DNA of 64,000 nucleotides from NCBI GenBank assembly GCA_015680685.1, contig MNCI01002657.1, forward strand, positions 437,878-501,877, given 5' to 3'. Below, piece after piece: positions 1 through 11,600 of this stretch. The position numbers and the translations under genes are program-made. Each line of letters opens with the position of its first letter. Within the stretch, counting starts at the first letter, position 1. The notes beneath the pieces were generated by a model, which was not told the origin of the DNA, made no database searches, and saw nothing but the letters and a program-made list of their open reading frames with translations. This stretch comes from Gnetum montanum (Eukaryota > Streptophyta > Gnetopsida > Gnetales > Gnetaceae).

Positions 1-321
1 TCGCACCAGGAGCTGGTCCTGTGGCCACCGTAGGATTCACAGGCACAACACCCAGATCGGCAGTGACCATGGCAGTTGTGTTTGAGTAAAAAGAATCCAT
101 TGATCAATGAAGTCGAGAGTGACTGATAATTGGATCTAAAAGCGAATGGCTGGCAACAAACGCACAAAAGGCTTTCTACCCTGTGGGATTTCAAAGAAAT
201 CGTCCTTGCAACCGATCTATACCACGCGATTAACCGTAGACTTCCCTAGAGGTATCATGTCTATGGTTTAGGGTATGGATCTCTAACAGGGTTACCCGAA
301 ATGTTCGGATCGGAGCCTGAA
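1..321 (-). other. Untranslated leader of A0
   Basis: This stretch follows the primer-binding site on the minus strand. No ORF or recognisable motif is visible, in keeping with the long untranslated leaders of O (30729-31695) and N (43224-44015). Confidence 0.55.
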
Positions 322-340
322 GGCCCTCCTTCTAGCGCCA
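322..340 (-). other. Putative primer-binding site of A0
   Basis: On the minus strand the sequence is TGGCGCTAGAAGGAGGGCC, six bases after the LTR end. The same string recurs at the same place in O (30710-30728) and N (43205-43223). TGG at the start is what complementarity to a tRNA CCA end gives. I could not assign the tRNA. Confidence 0.75.
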
Positions 341-1036
341 GAAAATTGTAACGACAGAAAATGTCGGCAACTGGAAATACCGATCAAGATTCCGGCGTAC
401 ACAGTTTTAGCCACGGATCCGCGTGAGGGCTATGCTAGAAAAACGAATCCGCGGCGCCCTGAACGGTCTTGTCGATCAGACAGGGACTTACGGGTCAGTA
501 AAACGGTGAGAATTACGTGGAGAGAAAGCGATCTATTTTGAAGAGTGGTAAAACGAGGGGAAAACGATGTAGTTGGATTGCAACGGCGATAATGCTAAAC
601 ATGATAAAAAGAGGTTGACATAAGAAGCTCAAAACTTCAAGATCTGCGCTTTGACTTACAAATGTATATTTTGTATGAGAAATTACACTGGGGAATCCCC
701 AATTACAGGATGTGAAACAAGCACAGAACAACAGGCAAAACGGTCTAAACAGAAGTCTGATCTACCTTGTGGGCTAAAGCTGAGATGCAAGGCATGCCAA
801 GCTTTGACGTCTACCGATCAATTGTTTCTGATTGATAGAGTCCTTTCAGCAGAAAGATTGCTCCTGTCACCGGTACTCAATTTGAACTGTACTCTGCTTC
901 GGTTGTAAGATGATGATGTCCATGATTGCCAAAGCGCTGTTCTCTGTATCTCTGCTCCAAAGTGCTAAGTGCTCTGGTGCTAAGAAATATGCTATTTGCT
1001 TCTCTGATTTGCCAACCCCTGTGTCTTTGTCGACTG

Positions 1037-1049
1037 GGGTATTTATAGG
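1037..1049 (-). promoter_or_regulatory. TATA box of the A0 LTR
   Basis: Minus-strand CCTATAAATACCCC. The same CTATAAATACC core is present in the LTRs of B (2650), D (12608) and O (29964), always between the palindrome-rich U3 part and the conserved downstream segment. Confidence 0.7.
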
Positions 1050-1144
1050 TCGTGACGCTTCATGAAAAAGGCGCAACCCTGATGATGTGGGTTCCGGATA
1101 TTACGGGCCCTGTTGGCATAATCTTTCAAGTCAGACTGTGACTA

Positions 1145-1512
1145 CGCACAACACGCTTGTTTGCGTGTTGTGCGTGTGAAGAGTAGGCACATGCTGAGTG
1201 TACTTTAGGCTACATTCAGGCTGTATTACGCTCATTCACGTTGCGTTGCGTGTATGAGCGTAATCTAGAGTAAAAGCCATAAGCTCAAAATTGTTTTACG
1301 CTCACTACGCAGCTGTGCGTAATGAAGCGTATAAGCAATGTACAACTTGATAACATACGCCATGGTACACACCGCCGCGTAATGAGCGTAAAGACAAGTT
1401 ATCCATGTATTGCAAGGAAAAGTGCCAACCTGTTGTGCTTCTCTGAACTCTGCCTACGACTATCTTGAAGCTTATTATGCTCATTACGCTGCCGTGCGTA
1501 ATAGAGCGTAAA
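1145..1512. repeat. Five palindromes built on the word GAGCGTAA in the A0 LTR
   Basis: A perfect 12-bp inverted repeat CGCACAACACGC occupies 1145-1156 and 1163-1174. A perfect 11-bp inverted repeat ATTACGCTCAT occupies 1225-1235 and 1254-1264. Imperfect versions lie near 1297-1340, 1376-1393 and 1475-1512. All share the AGCGT core. Confidence 0.8.
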
Positions 1513-1604
1513 CCCATCCTTTGAACCAATCTGATGCGCGTTTTTGCTGGAATTGCGAATCTTTGCCTGAGGCCGACTCGTAATTTTCACGGTGTTTTAG
1601 GTAC

Positions 1605-2020
1605 CATCTTCACCTAGGGAAGAAACAAAGTTAGCATCACTAGCGTTTTGCAATACTGAAATCAAGATGAACCCCCAAGATGGTGAGGTAACAAAGGCTC
1701 CTCTTTTTGTAACCATAAGGGTAGGATAATATAAAGTGCATAAGATGCATGTTGATGATGGAGCTATGACAAAGGTAATACCTTATACCATCATTGAGTG
1801 TTTGGACCTAACACAGCATATGCAACATAGTTTGAATTCGACTCTCAAATCCTTTAATGGATCATGGGTTGCTATCAAAGGTTGTATTTATTTAGACTTT
1901 GTAATAGAAGAATAATTCCCCATAACAGCCAACTTCTTGGTGGTGGAGGAAACACTAGGGTTCAAACTTATCTTGGGAAGGCCTTAGCTAGCTCAACTAT
2001 AAGTAGTGTCCTTGTCCATC
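1605..2020 (+). pseudogene. pol: Protease domain of element C, first part
   Basis: A retropepsin-like aspartic protease fragment. The active site reads VDDGA (DDGA at 1754-1765), with a later GRP-LAQL segment matching the ILGRPLLAQL region of N. The catalytic triplet is DDG, not DTG or DSG, as in the O and N copies. In-frame stops are present (for example after VIEE). The reading is broken at 2020 by insertion of B and resumes at 23702. The upstream part of gag-protease is cut off by A0. Confidence 0.75.
2016..2020. repeat. Target site duplication of B, left copy (CCATC)
   Basis: CCATC immediately precedes the outer end of the left B LTR. The identical pentamer follows the right LTR at 23702-23706. 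A 5-bp duplication is normal for Ty3/gypsy integrases. Confidence 0.9.
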
Positions 2021-2649
2021 TATAGCGACTGAAAACGTCAGTGGCTAGAACATCGAGAGGTCACAAGGCATACAGCCCAACCCTAGATTTGTGCAAGGGC
2101 TGTGCTGAATGTAAACAGATGCGAGGTGCCCTGAATGGTCTTGTCGATCAGACAGGGAATTAAGTAGTGTACAATAATCTTTCATAAATGTTGGTTTTAA
2201 GGATGTTATATGCATGTTGAGTGATAAGCGATGAACATGAATCGATTGAAAATAATGCAAAACATAAAAATAACAAAAAAAAAATATGAAATAAGTTTAG
2301 GTAAGGAAGTGCACTGCCCCAAGATCAGGGATCTGATCTTTGCTGAAATGAAGGAGGTGTACAACAGATGGTAGTGGGAACAAGCACAGCTTGAAATGAA
2401 GCAATATGGTCATAGTTCCTCAAACTACTATCAATAGCTTACTAATAGTTGCCAGTCTCCTTGCCAAAGCTGATCACCAGAGAGCTAAAATGCCAAGATC
2501 TCAACCAAAAAAAAAATGCCAACCATTAGAGAAGTAATTGCCAAAAGCAAACAATTCTAAAAGCTAATTGAATGCTCCAAACCAACAATGCCAAAGCCAA
2601 CCCCGCTAGAATGCTCCCAAAAGCCAACCCCTTGAACATTGTTCACTGA

Positions 2650-2660
2650 GGTATTTATAG
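2650..2660 (-). promoter_or_regulatory. TATA box of the B LTR
   Basis: Minus-strand CTATAAATACC, at the position equivalent to the TATA boxes of the other LTRs. Confidence 0.65.
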
Positions 2661-3065
2661 AGTTAGATGTGGGAGAGAAATGTGGTTTGAGTGCCATGTG
2701 TCCTAGGTTCCATAAAGTGCAGATGTGACTGTGTTGTGTTGCTATGCAATGTTGAAAATTGCTATGCTGTGATTATACTATTCATGCTACATGTGTAAAA
2801 ATCCTGTGAACTACGATATTTGTTGCAAAGAAAATTGCCAATCAATAAATGCAAAGTGGAGCATGTGCTCCAGGACTACATCTTTCCTACTCTTGCAAGT
2901 AGGGTCAAGTGTAGGGACAACTTTGGGGATGGTTAAGGGGTGCAAAACAAGGCAAACTTGCTGATTTTGCTTGTTGGAGAGGTGTCAGGATGAGAATAAC
3001 CATTGCTAACTAGTTCTGCAGCTAACTAAAGATGTCTTGAAGCTACTACGAAAGTGTTACACTAT

Positions 3066-3906
3066 TTACGCTCTCCAGCGTATGTAGTGTAAATACCCAC
3101 ACTCTACGCTATGCTACGCTGTGTAGCATAGTGTATTGCAACTGCTAGTCTTAAACAAAATCTTGCCTATAAGCTAAAAATACCTATTTGAGGGCTGGCT
3201 AGGCAAGCAACTACAACCTTGTCTTTCATGCTGAAAGGTCTTGGGACCTACTAAGTTCATCTTTGGGACACTTTCGTGTTTTGCATCCTTGCTACGCTGT
3301 GCTATGCTGTGTAGCATAGCATAGTGTAGTAGCCAATATGACATGCATCCTTGCCTAGTTTTGCAATGCTTTATTAAGAAACCATGCTTGGAGCTTGAGG
3401 GCGAAGTGGGAAAACCAGTCTTGGAGGTCAGAATTTGGCCAAGTGTAATATTCTTGTTGAAACCACTTGGCGGAGGGCCTTTGTGTGTTCTGTCCTTACT
3501 ATGCTATGCTATGCTATGTAGCGTAGCACAGCGTAACACCTAGCTTGGCTTGGATTCTAACTTAATCTTGTGAACATTTTGTTGCAGGATGTCAGTCATG
3601 TCCTAGAATGTCAATGGAGCAAACCTATTCATCGGTTGAAACCTGGGAAAATGTGCCTACACCATTAGAGCCATTTGAGTAGGAGAGTGTATCCCTATAT
3701 GCTATGCTATGCTGCGCAACATAGCATAGCGTAGCACTTGAGTGAAGAGGACCTCTGATAAAATTTGCCAAGATTTTGCTATGTCACTTTGCTCATGCAT
3801 CAAGGATGAAGTGGGGCAAATTATCTGAAGGGTTGAGTCATTGTCAATGTGCATCTCTGGTACCTGTTCAATCTTCTCAAGGCCTATTATGCTATGCAGT
3901 GTAGCA
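3066..3906. repeat. Regular series of GCTATGC/TAGCGTAG palindromes in the B LTR
   Basis: Palindromes centred near 3105, 3311, 3518, 3718 and 3896, so about 200 bp apart for the first four. Each is a CTATGCTATGCT...AGCATAGCATAG-like inverted repeat of about 30-40 bp. The right LTR keeps the same series at about 22560-23410. Confidence 0.8.
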
Positions 3907-4200
3907 TGTTTCTTCAGTTAGAAAACTTATCAAAATGTTTAGCTCATCCTGAACAATCTCAGCAGCTCCTAACATGGTCTCTAGCTAGACTGTTAGCCAG
4001 GTTGAGTACCAAGCTGGGTAGGTTGGAGAGTTCAACAAGCCTATCAACTAGGGCGATAGAAAAATTGTCGAACTCTACGAGCTACTTTCAGTGCCTACAT
4101 TATCTGGATGGTCCATCATGACACTGCACTTGTGGAAATCCTTGCCCAAATTTCAAGACTTTGCTGAAGCATCAAGGTCCTAAAATTTTATGGTATTTCA

Positions 4201-5629
4201 ATGGATCATCTTTGTTGATGTTTGAAGGATCTGCTCGAGAGACATCGACAAAGAATACAAAACACCATCTAAAACAAGATGCTAACATTGCTCTCCAGCG
4301 GTCACTCAAATGTCACATTGCACTATGCTTGGGAGTACTAGGCTAGTTATGTAAGGAAAGGGGACAAAGGATGGATTTGAAGGAATAGGTTTAGGGAAGG
4401 AAAGGATGTAAGATAGCATGATCCCTCATCAGAGTGCTTGTGAGGGAGTTGGCATGTATGGGCATATTTCTTTTGTTGGATTTTGACCTCTTGTTGAAGT
4501 GCTTAGATATGGTCATTTTGAAATAGTTGCGATGCTATTCATTTTGGGCACTTGTCCCCTTCTTTTTTTTTTGATATGTTTTTCTCTTTTGTATTTTTTT
4601 ATGCTTTTCTTCTACTATTCAACCACGTTCACTTGGAAACAACCTTGTTGTTGCAAGGCAGGTGTTTCCTCCTCAATATGAGTTGTGTTACATCCTTGTG
4701 GGGCTTTGACCTACTTGTGGATGCTTCCCATGAGGTGAGTTGTGTTACGCTCATCATGGACTTGGTGATTGGGCATGTGAAAGGGCTTTATATGCATCAA
4801 AAAAGCTTGTAAAGGAGATGTTAAAAATTGCAAGTATAAGGAATGAGGTCAAGTGGGTTGAGAGGGGAGGGGGGGGGGGGGGGGGGGGGGTAGGATGTGC
4901 ACTCCCAAGTAGCAAGCTAGTCAAAGCAATCACTTCGGAACAATGTAGTGTTTTGGTTTCCATGGCCAAACGTATCTCTGAATGATGCTGTCTTGGCCTG
5001 TATCTTGCAAAAAAAACATAGAGCAAACCAAAAGAAACAACCATAAGGTGGAGTGAGAGCAAAGTCCTACTTGCTTTAGACATCACTAGAGTAGCGAGTA
5101 TTGTTTTTGAGGCATGTGATGTCCAAAGCAAGAAGGCCAGCAGTGGTTCTAGCAGTGGCAAGCTGGAAAAGTTGGCATTGAAGAGGTTAGGAGTAGTGGT
5201 GATGCTAGTGCTTAGGATTCCTCGCCCAAGGCAAACATCATGTAGTTCAGCTGTAAGGTGAGAAGCCTAATAGCTAAATGTCTTTTGGGCTCAAATGGTG
5301 GTGAGGGTTGGAGGGTAGCAACTTTGTGGCTAGGCCACAATAGTGTTGGAGCTCCAGTAGTAGGTGTTGATGGCAAGAGCTACTATTAGGATGAGTGGTG
5401 ATGGTAGCGGTAGCTCCAAAAAATCAACAAGATGTCAAACAACATCTCCAAAAATTCAATAAGATGCCTAGGGTAGTGATGGTACATGTGTTTCAGAGAG
5501 TGTTTCTGTAGCATCATGAACTATGTTTTGGAATTGCAGTGTCCCACCCCATGTTATCCAAAAACCTAAAATTGTACATGTTCACTTGTTTGTAGGGTTG
5601 TAAATGTGAGCTAGGCATTGCACTATGAA
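4201..5629 (-). other. 3' untranslated region of B, with a polypurine-like tract next to the LTR
   Basis: No supportable ORF. Directly upstream of the LTR on the minus strand is CAACAAAGATGATCCAT, matching the AACAAAGAGGGACCAA that precedes N's right LTR, so this is the likely polypurine tract. A run of 22 G lies at 4869-4890. Confidence 0.6.
4869..4890 (+). repeat. 22-base G homopolymer
   Basis: An uninterrupted G run following AGAGGGGA. Its length may be approximate because homopolymers of this kind are error-prone. Confidence 0.85.
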
Positions 5630-5960
5630 CCTAGTTTGGGGTCTTGGTAGACCATCAGATGTGTTGGTTTAAGGTCCCAATAGACTGTGAAGTGCTAGTT
5701 TAAAATCCTAATACACCACTGTGCTAGTTTGACGTCGTAGAAGATGGTGGATGGCCAGTTTATGGTCATAGCAGACCATGTTGTGGGTGCCAGTTTTATG
5801 TCATAGACCAAGGACATGTTGTGCCAGTTTATAGTCATACTAGACTTACTGTGCTAGTTTATAGTCATAGCAGACTATCTATGCTAGTTTTATGTCATAG
5901 TGGACATATTTTGCTAGTTTTACATTGTAGTGGACGATTGTCTTACCTTGCTCTGTACTT
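5630..5960 (-). repeat. Motif block 3 of B (TAAACTAGCA arrays)
   Basis: On the plus strand the block reads repeatedly TGCTAGTTTATAGTCATAG-like, that is CTATGAC..TAAACTAGCA on the coding strand. At least eight irregular copies lie just after the integrase stop, the position also used in D, N and O. Confidence 0.8.
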
Positions 5961-5976
5961 GATGTAGTCCTTTGCA

Positions 5977-6895
5977 TTAGATGTAGTATGGCTTGAGATA
6001 CAAGTGGTTGATAGGATTTGCGAACTCATTGCCATTCATATCAACCAGTTTGAAGGCCCTATTCTCATAGGCTTTCGTGATGAAAAAAGGACCTTCCTAG
6101 TTGGCTGAGAATTTATTTACATGCTCGTGAACAACTTTGAGAACTAGGCCCCCCTTCTTGATTAGCCATTGATGCAAATTATAGTGGTGCTTTTGTCGTT
6201 GCTTGTCCTAGTACCATTCAATGCGATCAACTGTTCGGGCACACTCTTCCTCCACAGAGTCAAGATCAATGATTCTTAACTTGTTGTTTTGAGCCTCGTC
6301 TACAACGTTTGAGAGGATCATTCAAAGTGATGGAACTTGCAATTGAAGAGGTAACACTGATTCAAATCCATAAATGAGACTATAAGGAGTCTTACTTGTA
6401 GCCATTCTACACATCGTGTGATAAGCCCACAACAGTAGAGGATTTGCTTGTGCCATTTCCTTTTGCTACTGCTAAGAATCTTTTTCAATAGGTTAATGAT
6501 GGCCTTGTTTTTTTCTTCTGCTTGAATGTTTGCCTATGGCTAGTATGGAAATGAAAAAGATTGCTTGATGCCAAGATTATTGCAAAAGGTTTTGGTTTTT
6601 GCACTACTATGTTATCCAAGATAAAGTGGCAAACCTGTTGAGAGGTAGTCTTTCTCAGGGGAATATCCTCCATCTACTTTGTGAAGTATTTAGTTGCAGT
6701 GATTATGAAGCTATGTTTTGCAGAATACCTAGGTGTGATGAGCCCTATGATGTCTAGTCCCCATCGCTGGAATGGCCACATAATCTATGCAGGATATAAC
6801 TCAGTAGACAATATGTGTATGAGATTTGCATGACATTAACATACATCACACGTTTTAACATTGGCTTGAAGAAAAAACATGTAATGTAAATCATT
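5977..6895 (-). pseudogene. pol: Integrase remnant of B
   Basis: Covers the last cysteine pair of the zinc-binding module (CDVC, near 6850), the catalytic core start (GLDIIG), a stretch related to PLRKTTSQQVCHFILDNIV, and the C-terminal GPY/F-like part ending YLKPYYI before a TAA at 5977-5979. Several frameshifts and stops are present, including one that destroys the second catalytic Asp region. Everything upstream (RT, both RNase H domains, most of the zinc finger) is missing, and block 2 begins within a few bases at about 6900, so an internal deletion joins the two. Confidence 0.8.
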
Positions 6896-6899
6896 GATG

Positions 6900-7150
6900 C
6901 AACATAAGATAATTGCTAGTTTAAGGTCTTAATAGACCACAATAGCATAATAGTTTGGTTTAAAACACAACATGAATGTTAAAATTGCTAGTTTAAGATC
7001 ATGGTAGACCGTCACTGGTTCAAAATGTTAGACGAATGCTAAAAATTGTCAGTTTGCAGATCATGGTGGGTGGGAGAGGCTAAGGTTCCTAGTTTAAGGT
7101 CTTTGCAGATCGTGGTGGGTGGGAGAGGCTAAGGTTCCTAGTTTAAGGTC
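6900..7150 (-). repeat. Motif block 2 of B
   Basis: Copies of GCTAGTTTAAGGTCTT-like sequence, reading GACCTTAAACTAGC on the element's coding strand. In N and O the equivalent block lies between the antisense gene and RT. Two near-identical copies at 7050-7100 and 7100-7150 form a short tandem duplication. Confidence 0.75.
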
Positions 7151-7334
7151 TTTGTGGACCGATTTTAAAATTTGTAAATTTGCAAAATTTGGAGTGAAAA
7201 GTTTTTTGGTGGGCCCACTTACTGCATTGGGAATGAGTGCTATGCTGTAGCGGGACTACGCTACAATAGTGCTATGCTGCCACAGTGTCCCACTTTACTC
7301 AAGATATGAAAATGACATGTTTTTTACCACGTTT

Positions 7335-7348
7335 GCTATAAATAGGGG
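7335..7348 (+). promoter_or_regulatory. TATA box proposed for the antisense gene of B
   Basis: GCTATAAATAGGGG on the plus strand, antisense to the retrotransposon. The antisense gene of O has GCTATAAATAGAGG at 40417-40430 (minus). Flanking sequence is also similar (GGTAA...TTGTTTC-like, then TAGAGC.C.GAGCCC-like). In both copies the first ATG is about 155 bp downstream. Confidence 0.65.
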
Positions 7349-7491
7349 ATTACCCCTTGGTAAACTTGTCATTTTCATTATTAGAGCTCGGAGCCCATAC
7401 GCAGAGCGTAGTGTAGTCAAACACAAAGAGAATGAATAGGCATAGTGTAGCAACTAATACTACCAATTTGGGAATGAGGTAATGGAACACA

Positions 7492-7590
7492 AAGGCAAAC
7501 ATAAGCATCAGGAACTGGCAAAAGTGGATAAGGTGAAGGACACCCTGGGGGACCTATCCAAGGCACACGTTGAAGTGTGACAAAAGACTC
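7492..7590 (+). CDS. Short first-exon ORF of the antisense gene (32 codons)
   Basis: Begins MEHKGKHKHQELAK and ends in TGA at 7588-7590. O has a counterpart of 29 codons at 40180-40269, also stopped by TGA at the matching place. The two share a K-rich start, the VK core and the VxV end. It may be a conserved upstream ORF, or the true N-terminal exon with the same CGA-to-TGA decay in both copies. Confidence 0.35.
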
Positions 7591-7600
7591 TATCGGCTTG

Positions 7601-8639
7601 GTATGTTGTTATGCTACCCTTGTTTCCATTATGTGATGTATCAGGTTAGGTTTTCATTTCCATTACTACTATCATTTTATCATCACTATTTTTATTGTTA
7701 TGCTGTGGTTGTCGTTACTTGGCCACAGTGGCCATACGGTTACTATACTACAGCTGCATGCGGTACTACTTTGACCACCATTGTTAAAAATGGAGACTGC
7801 GTTATCGTAGGGGTTTAATTGGTTCTAGGTGGCATAGTGCATGTTTGGCGTAGCATACCATTCTTAGGGGGATTTGTTTATTTGCATAGTTTTTATGGCA
7901 GTGTGAAACACCCTTGGCATGGCATAGAAAAAGCTATTTCATGCAATAGGATAGGGTCGGGGCAATGAGGGCACTGTGACTTCCTTTTCACTTGCACTAT
8001 TAAGGTTGTAACATTTTTTTGTTGCTGTTACACTACACTATTATGTTGTTAGGCCCTTGGGCCATTATGTTAGTCATCTGTTATGCTGCTATGTTGTCAA
8101 ATTTGTAATGTTTCTATGCTATTAAATTTGTTACATTGTCAAATTTGCTACGTTCAATGCTTGTTACAATAGTTTGTTCATTACATTGTTACATGTTTAC
8201 TTGCACCTATTTATTTTTTGCATGCCATGCATTTGTCTCGTTATGCTGCGTGTAGCACAGTCCTCACCCTTATGCAGAAGTGTAACTGTTATGCTGCATG
8301 TCTGTTACGTTGTGCTGTGTATTGTGCAACTGTTACCATGGGGTTCACCCACTATTGTTATGTTGCACAGGGCTTAATTGCTATGCTAGGCTACATGTGA
8401 CACTTTGTTACGTTGCCTGTAATGTTTAACTCTGTCTTATGATGGGGACTCACTGATTCATGCTAAAGGAGAATTTGTGAGTGAAGGATTACACTATGTT
8501 TCATGTAAACAAAGGGTCACACTATGCTATATGAAAACAGAAGGTTATGCTACGCTATATGCAAATATAAGGTTATGCTATGCTTCATCAGTGATCATCA
8601 CTTGAACATAGTGCTAACATTTGATACTTTGTCATGTAG
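7601..8639 (+). repeat. Word-rich intron 1 of the B antisense gene
   Basis: Many copies of the B word: GCTATGCTG, GGCGTAGCATACC, TATGCTGCGTGTAGCACAG, GTTATGCTACGCTATATG. The same vocabulary fills the B LTR palindromes, but the exons of the gene are nearly free of it. Intron 4 (10557-10683) carries another palindrome near 10600-10632. Confidence 0.7.
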
Positions 8640-11600
8640 GGTTATGTTAAAGCCTATTTTGATTGTCCTTAAACTTGTAGGAGTCCTGTGTTGCCTTAGT
8701 GAACCTATGGCCAATGTCCCTCCTCCCCATGCATGTGTGGGGTAGCAGGCAATCTAGTTCTAGGAGGGAGCATGGGACTTCCTAGAGTTCCTCCTCTACC
8801 ATTTTAGTGTGATCGATGTACTTGTAGAGACATTGTTGCTCAGGGCAAATAGAGGCATTCTGAAGTTTTTTGCTAATGGGTCAGTTCGGGGCAAAGGGGC
8901 AGGAAGCTCCAACTAGTACCCAAGAGGCTTGAGGCATTTAAGTTGGATCTGGAACATGCCTGAGTACAAATGCTATCATTTATACAACACGCTATTCGTT
9001 GCTCGTCACATGGGAACTTACTTTTAGAAGCCACCTGGGATCATTTACTATGTCGACGGGTAAGTATTGTCAAGGTATTTTAACATATTGTATGATTTTT
9101 GTTATGCTAGGTAGAGATGTTTATAGTATTCTTGTGTGTTACCAGGTTTTACATTGATGAAGATAGTCTTCATGGTAATACAGATGCATTGGCAGTGGCC
9201 TAGATGGCTCTGCAAGAGTTTTCTTTAATCATGAATGTGCATGCCGATGTCATAGAACAACTTGGGTTTGACTTCAAAAAATATCCAACTAGGTATTCCA
9301 AATTCTATGGGAAGTGTAAGGAAGTTGGCTAGTTGGATAGCGAATGGACATTCCACCGACCTATTACCGTTGAGGACGTTCTGGTGGAACTCCCATCATT
9401 TCCTATGCCATTCAAACCTAGTATGTTAGACCATGGATTTATTCTTGTGTGTTCAAGTGATGATGTGCTTTAGTGTTTGTTTTTGCTAACCCCCATTCTT
9501 TTTTTTTGCTATTTTTATTCAAGTGATGTCACTGTGGTTGCCTCTGGGCATGATGATACCAACGTCTTCTTCAAGTACGGAGAGGTGGAGGAGATGCAGC
9601 GTTGGCTCTGCCATGTGGCCCCAGCCACCATTTTTCATAACATTCAAGAGGCGGGCTCATGGACTTATTTCTAGCTATAAACCCAAATGTCCCGGCTATA
9701 GAAATGCTTTCCCTAGCTGATTCCTTCACTGAGAAGGTTGACTGCTTTCGCACACATGTTCATAATGTGTAGGTGGTGTTTGAAATTAATGACCAACTAT
9801 TTGCAGATCCTTTTGATGTCCCTTCTAATGGTCTCCCTATAGGAGAAACATCTAAGAAAGATGTGAACCATCAGGGGGACATTAAGGAATGGTTGGGGAC
9901 AACTAAGAACAAAAAGAGGATTTACATCCACAAGGTCAAGTTGGCAGTGGCTGAAAAAATTTACCTTGTCTTTCATGCCCATGCTTTCCCTAAGCTACTC
10001 TCCCAAGGGAAAATCCTTGGATTGGAGTAGGCTTGAATAATGAGGGAGGTTATGGAAGAAGGGACCCATTACAACTGGGCCCGATACCTTTCTGAAGGCT
10101 TGTGTGCTGAAATGATCAAGCTTCGCAAGAAGCTTGAGTCCCGTTTCAAAGTGCATTATGCCTTATTTGTAGCTTGCCTTCAATGCTTTGTAGAATTTCT
10201 AGTAGTCCTTGAGAATGGTGCCTAGGTATTGCAAAATTGTAATCAGATATCAAAGTCATGGATTTGCCAGGTTTTCCTCTCCACCTGATCCTAAGACCCC
10301 TCGAAAGTTATCAGGAAATTACTTTCAATAACGATGAGGGATCATGTGGCATGCTCCTTTCATGGTCGGGACAGCATGGGAGAGGTTCCTCCCATAAACA
10401 TAGGTAATGTGTTAAGGGGGGAACACCTCATTGTAGAGACTGTAAAGACTAGGCCGCAATGTAAGAAGTATCTTCTTGCCAAAGAGACTCCCCACACAAA
10501 TGAAGAGAGGGGGAAGAAGCTATAGATCAAAGTTTGCAGGGTGTAACCCCTAGTTGGTAAGTATGCTAAACTTGTTTTTGTTAGTGTAGCACTTGTTACA
10601 CTATGCTATGCTATACAGCGTTGCATAGCATAACGCCTGTTTCAAGTTGGAATATCTTGCTAACTATGATTATGCTTTATCAGAAGAAAGAGAAGAGGAA
10701 GATGAAGAAATTTTGGACCCTGAGGTAGGGGCGCTTGCTAAAGAGGAGGAGGAAGAGGCCTTGGCTACGGAAGAAGAGGCTCCTACTGATGACCCCTTTG
10801 TAGAATGTGCTTCAATGCCTGAAGGGAAGATGAGTGTCAAGGATGCCACCACACTTTTGGGCTAGCTAGAAAGAGAGGGGCCATAATTGGATGCTGATGA
10901 TGTTGACCGATTGCTTAACATTTTCTCGATGGGCGATCCACTTGCTATCACCCTTGAGGGTTTGCTAGGTAGGAGCTTTGCACTATCGTGTCATTTTTCA
11001 TTAGCTCCATTGTTATCCCCTCTACCATTGCTAAAATTTTTTATTGTGTAGCAGACACCACTATTGATTCCCCTGATCCTTCTTCCTCAATCAATGTCTG
11101 ACCCTGGATCGAGACCCCTAACAAGTTCACCTTCATGGAGGGGGTGGTCGATGATATGATTGATTGCTTGAAGCAGATCGATCTCGAGATCAGTATGCTA
11201 TAATTACTATGCTAGGAATTTGCAGTTGTTAGCTCTTTTTTATTTTTTTATGTCACTATGAATAACATTCTTCCATACATGGCAGCCTCCTATCTCAAGT
11301 GGGACCCTCGGCGGGCCGTCGAGGTCAACACCATGCCTGAACTTCTGTCAGTGGTGACTGAGGTACCTTGTCACATTTACAATGAAAAGAGTAAAAGTGT
11401 GTTATACTTGGCATGCTCCTTATGGGAGTGTAGGAACGTGAATGAAGACCTCTAGAAGAGGGTACAAAAACTCGAGAAAGAGAAGACTAAACTAATTGCA
11501 GAGGTGGAGTATCTTCAATCCAAGAATGAGTTTCTATTGGCCCACGACACCCGCAATGGTGATTGGTGTATAGTTGTGATTGACTATTCTAGATCCTGGA

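Larger units (their letters stand above)
1..1599 (-). mobile_element. Element A0: 5' end of a minus-strand Ty3/gypsy (Tat-like) retrotransposon
   Basis: The 5' LTR, a primer-binding site and the start of an untranslated leader are visible reading leftward; gag and pol lie beyond the left edge. The LTR terminus at 1599 reads TAAACACC-like on the minus strand (TAAAACACC), matching the TGAAACACC start of the other LTRs in the window with a G-to-A change. The LTR abuts protease sequence of element C, so A0 is inserted in C. The duplicate of the adjacent target bases (GGTAC at 1600-1604) would be left of the window and cannot be checked. Confidence 0.75.
347..1599 (-). repeat. 5' LTR of A0
   Basis: About 1.25 kb. 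It ends in TTACA before the spacer ATTTTC and the primer-binding site. It shares with the B and O LTRs a downstream segment (GGTGCCCTGAATGGTCT-like at 450-480, on the strand shown) and a TATA box. Its upstream half is filled with palindromes of the word TTACGCTCATTACGC. Confidence 0.75.
2021..4200 (-). repeat. 3' LTR of B (complete)
   Basis: About 2.18 kb. On the minus strand it starts TGAAATACCATAAAATTTT at 4200 and ends CGCTATA at 2021, the same ending as the O LTR. The part 2760-4200 aligns with the right LTR 22259-23701. It carries a TATA box, a conserved downstream segment near 2124-2160, and a regularly spaced series of palindromes. Confidence 0.85.

Noticed and set aside
3066-3906. Regular palindromes as a possible CRISPR array
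   Set aside because: The units are imperfect, lie within an LTR that is duplicated at 22259-23701, and occur in a plant retrotransposon; no cas genes are present.
4754-5161. 135-codon minus-strand ORF with a polyproline run
   Set aside because: The proline run comes from the 22-base G homopolymer; the ORF has no counterpart in the 3' UTR of the other elements.
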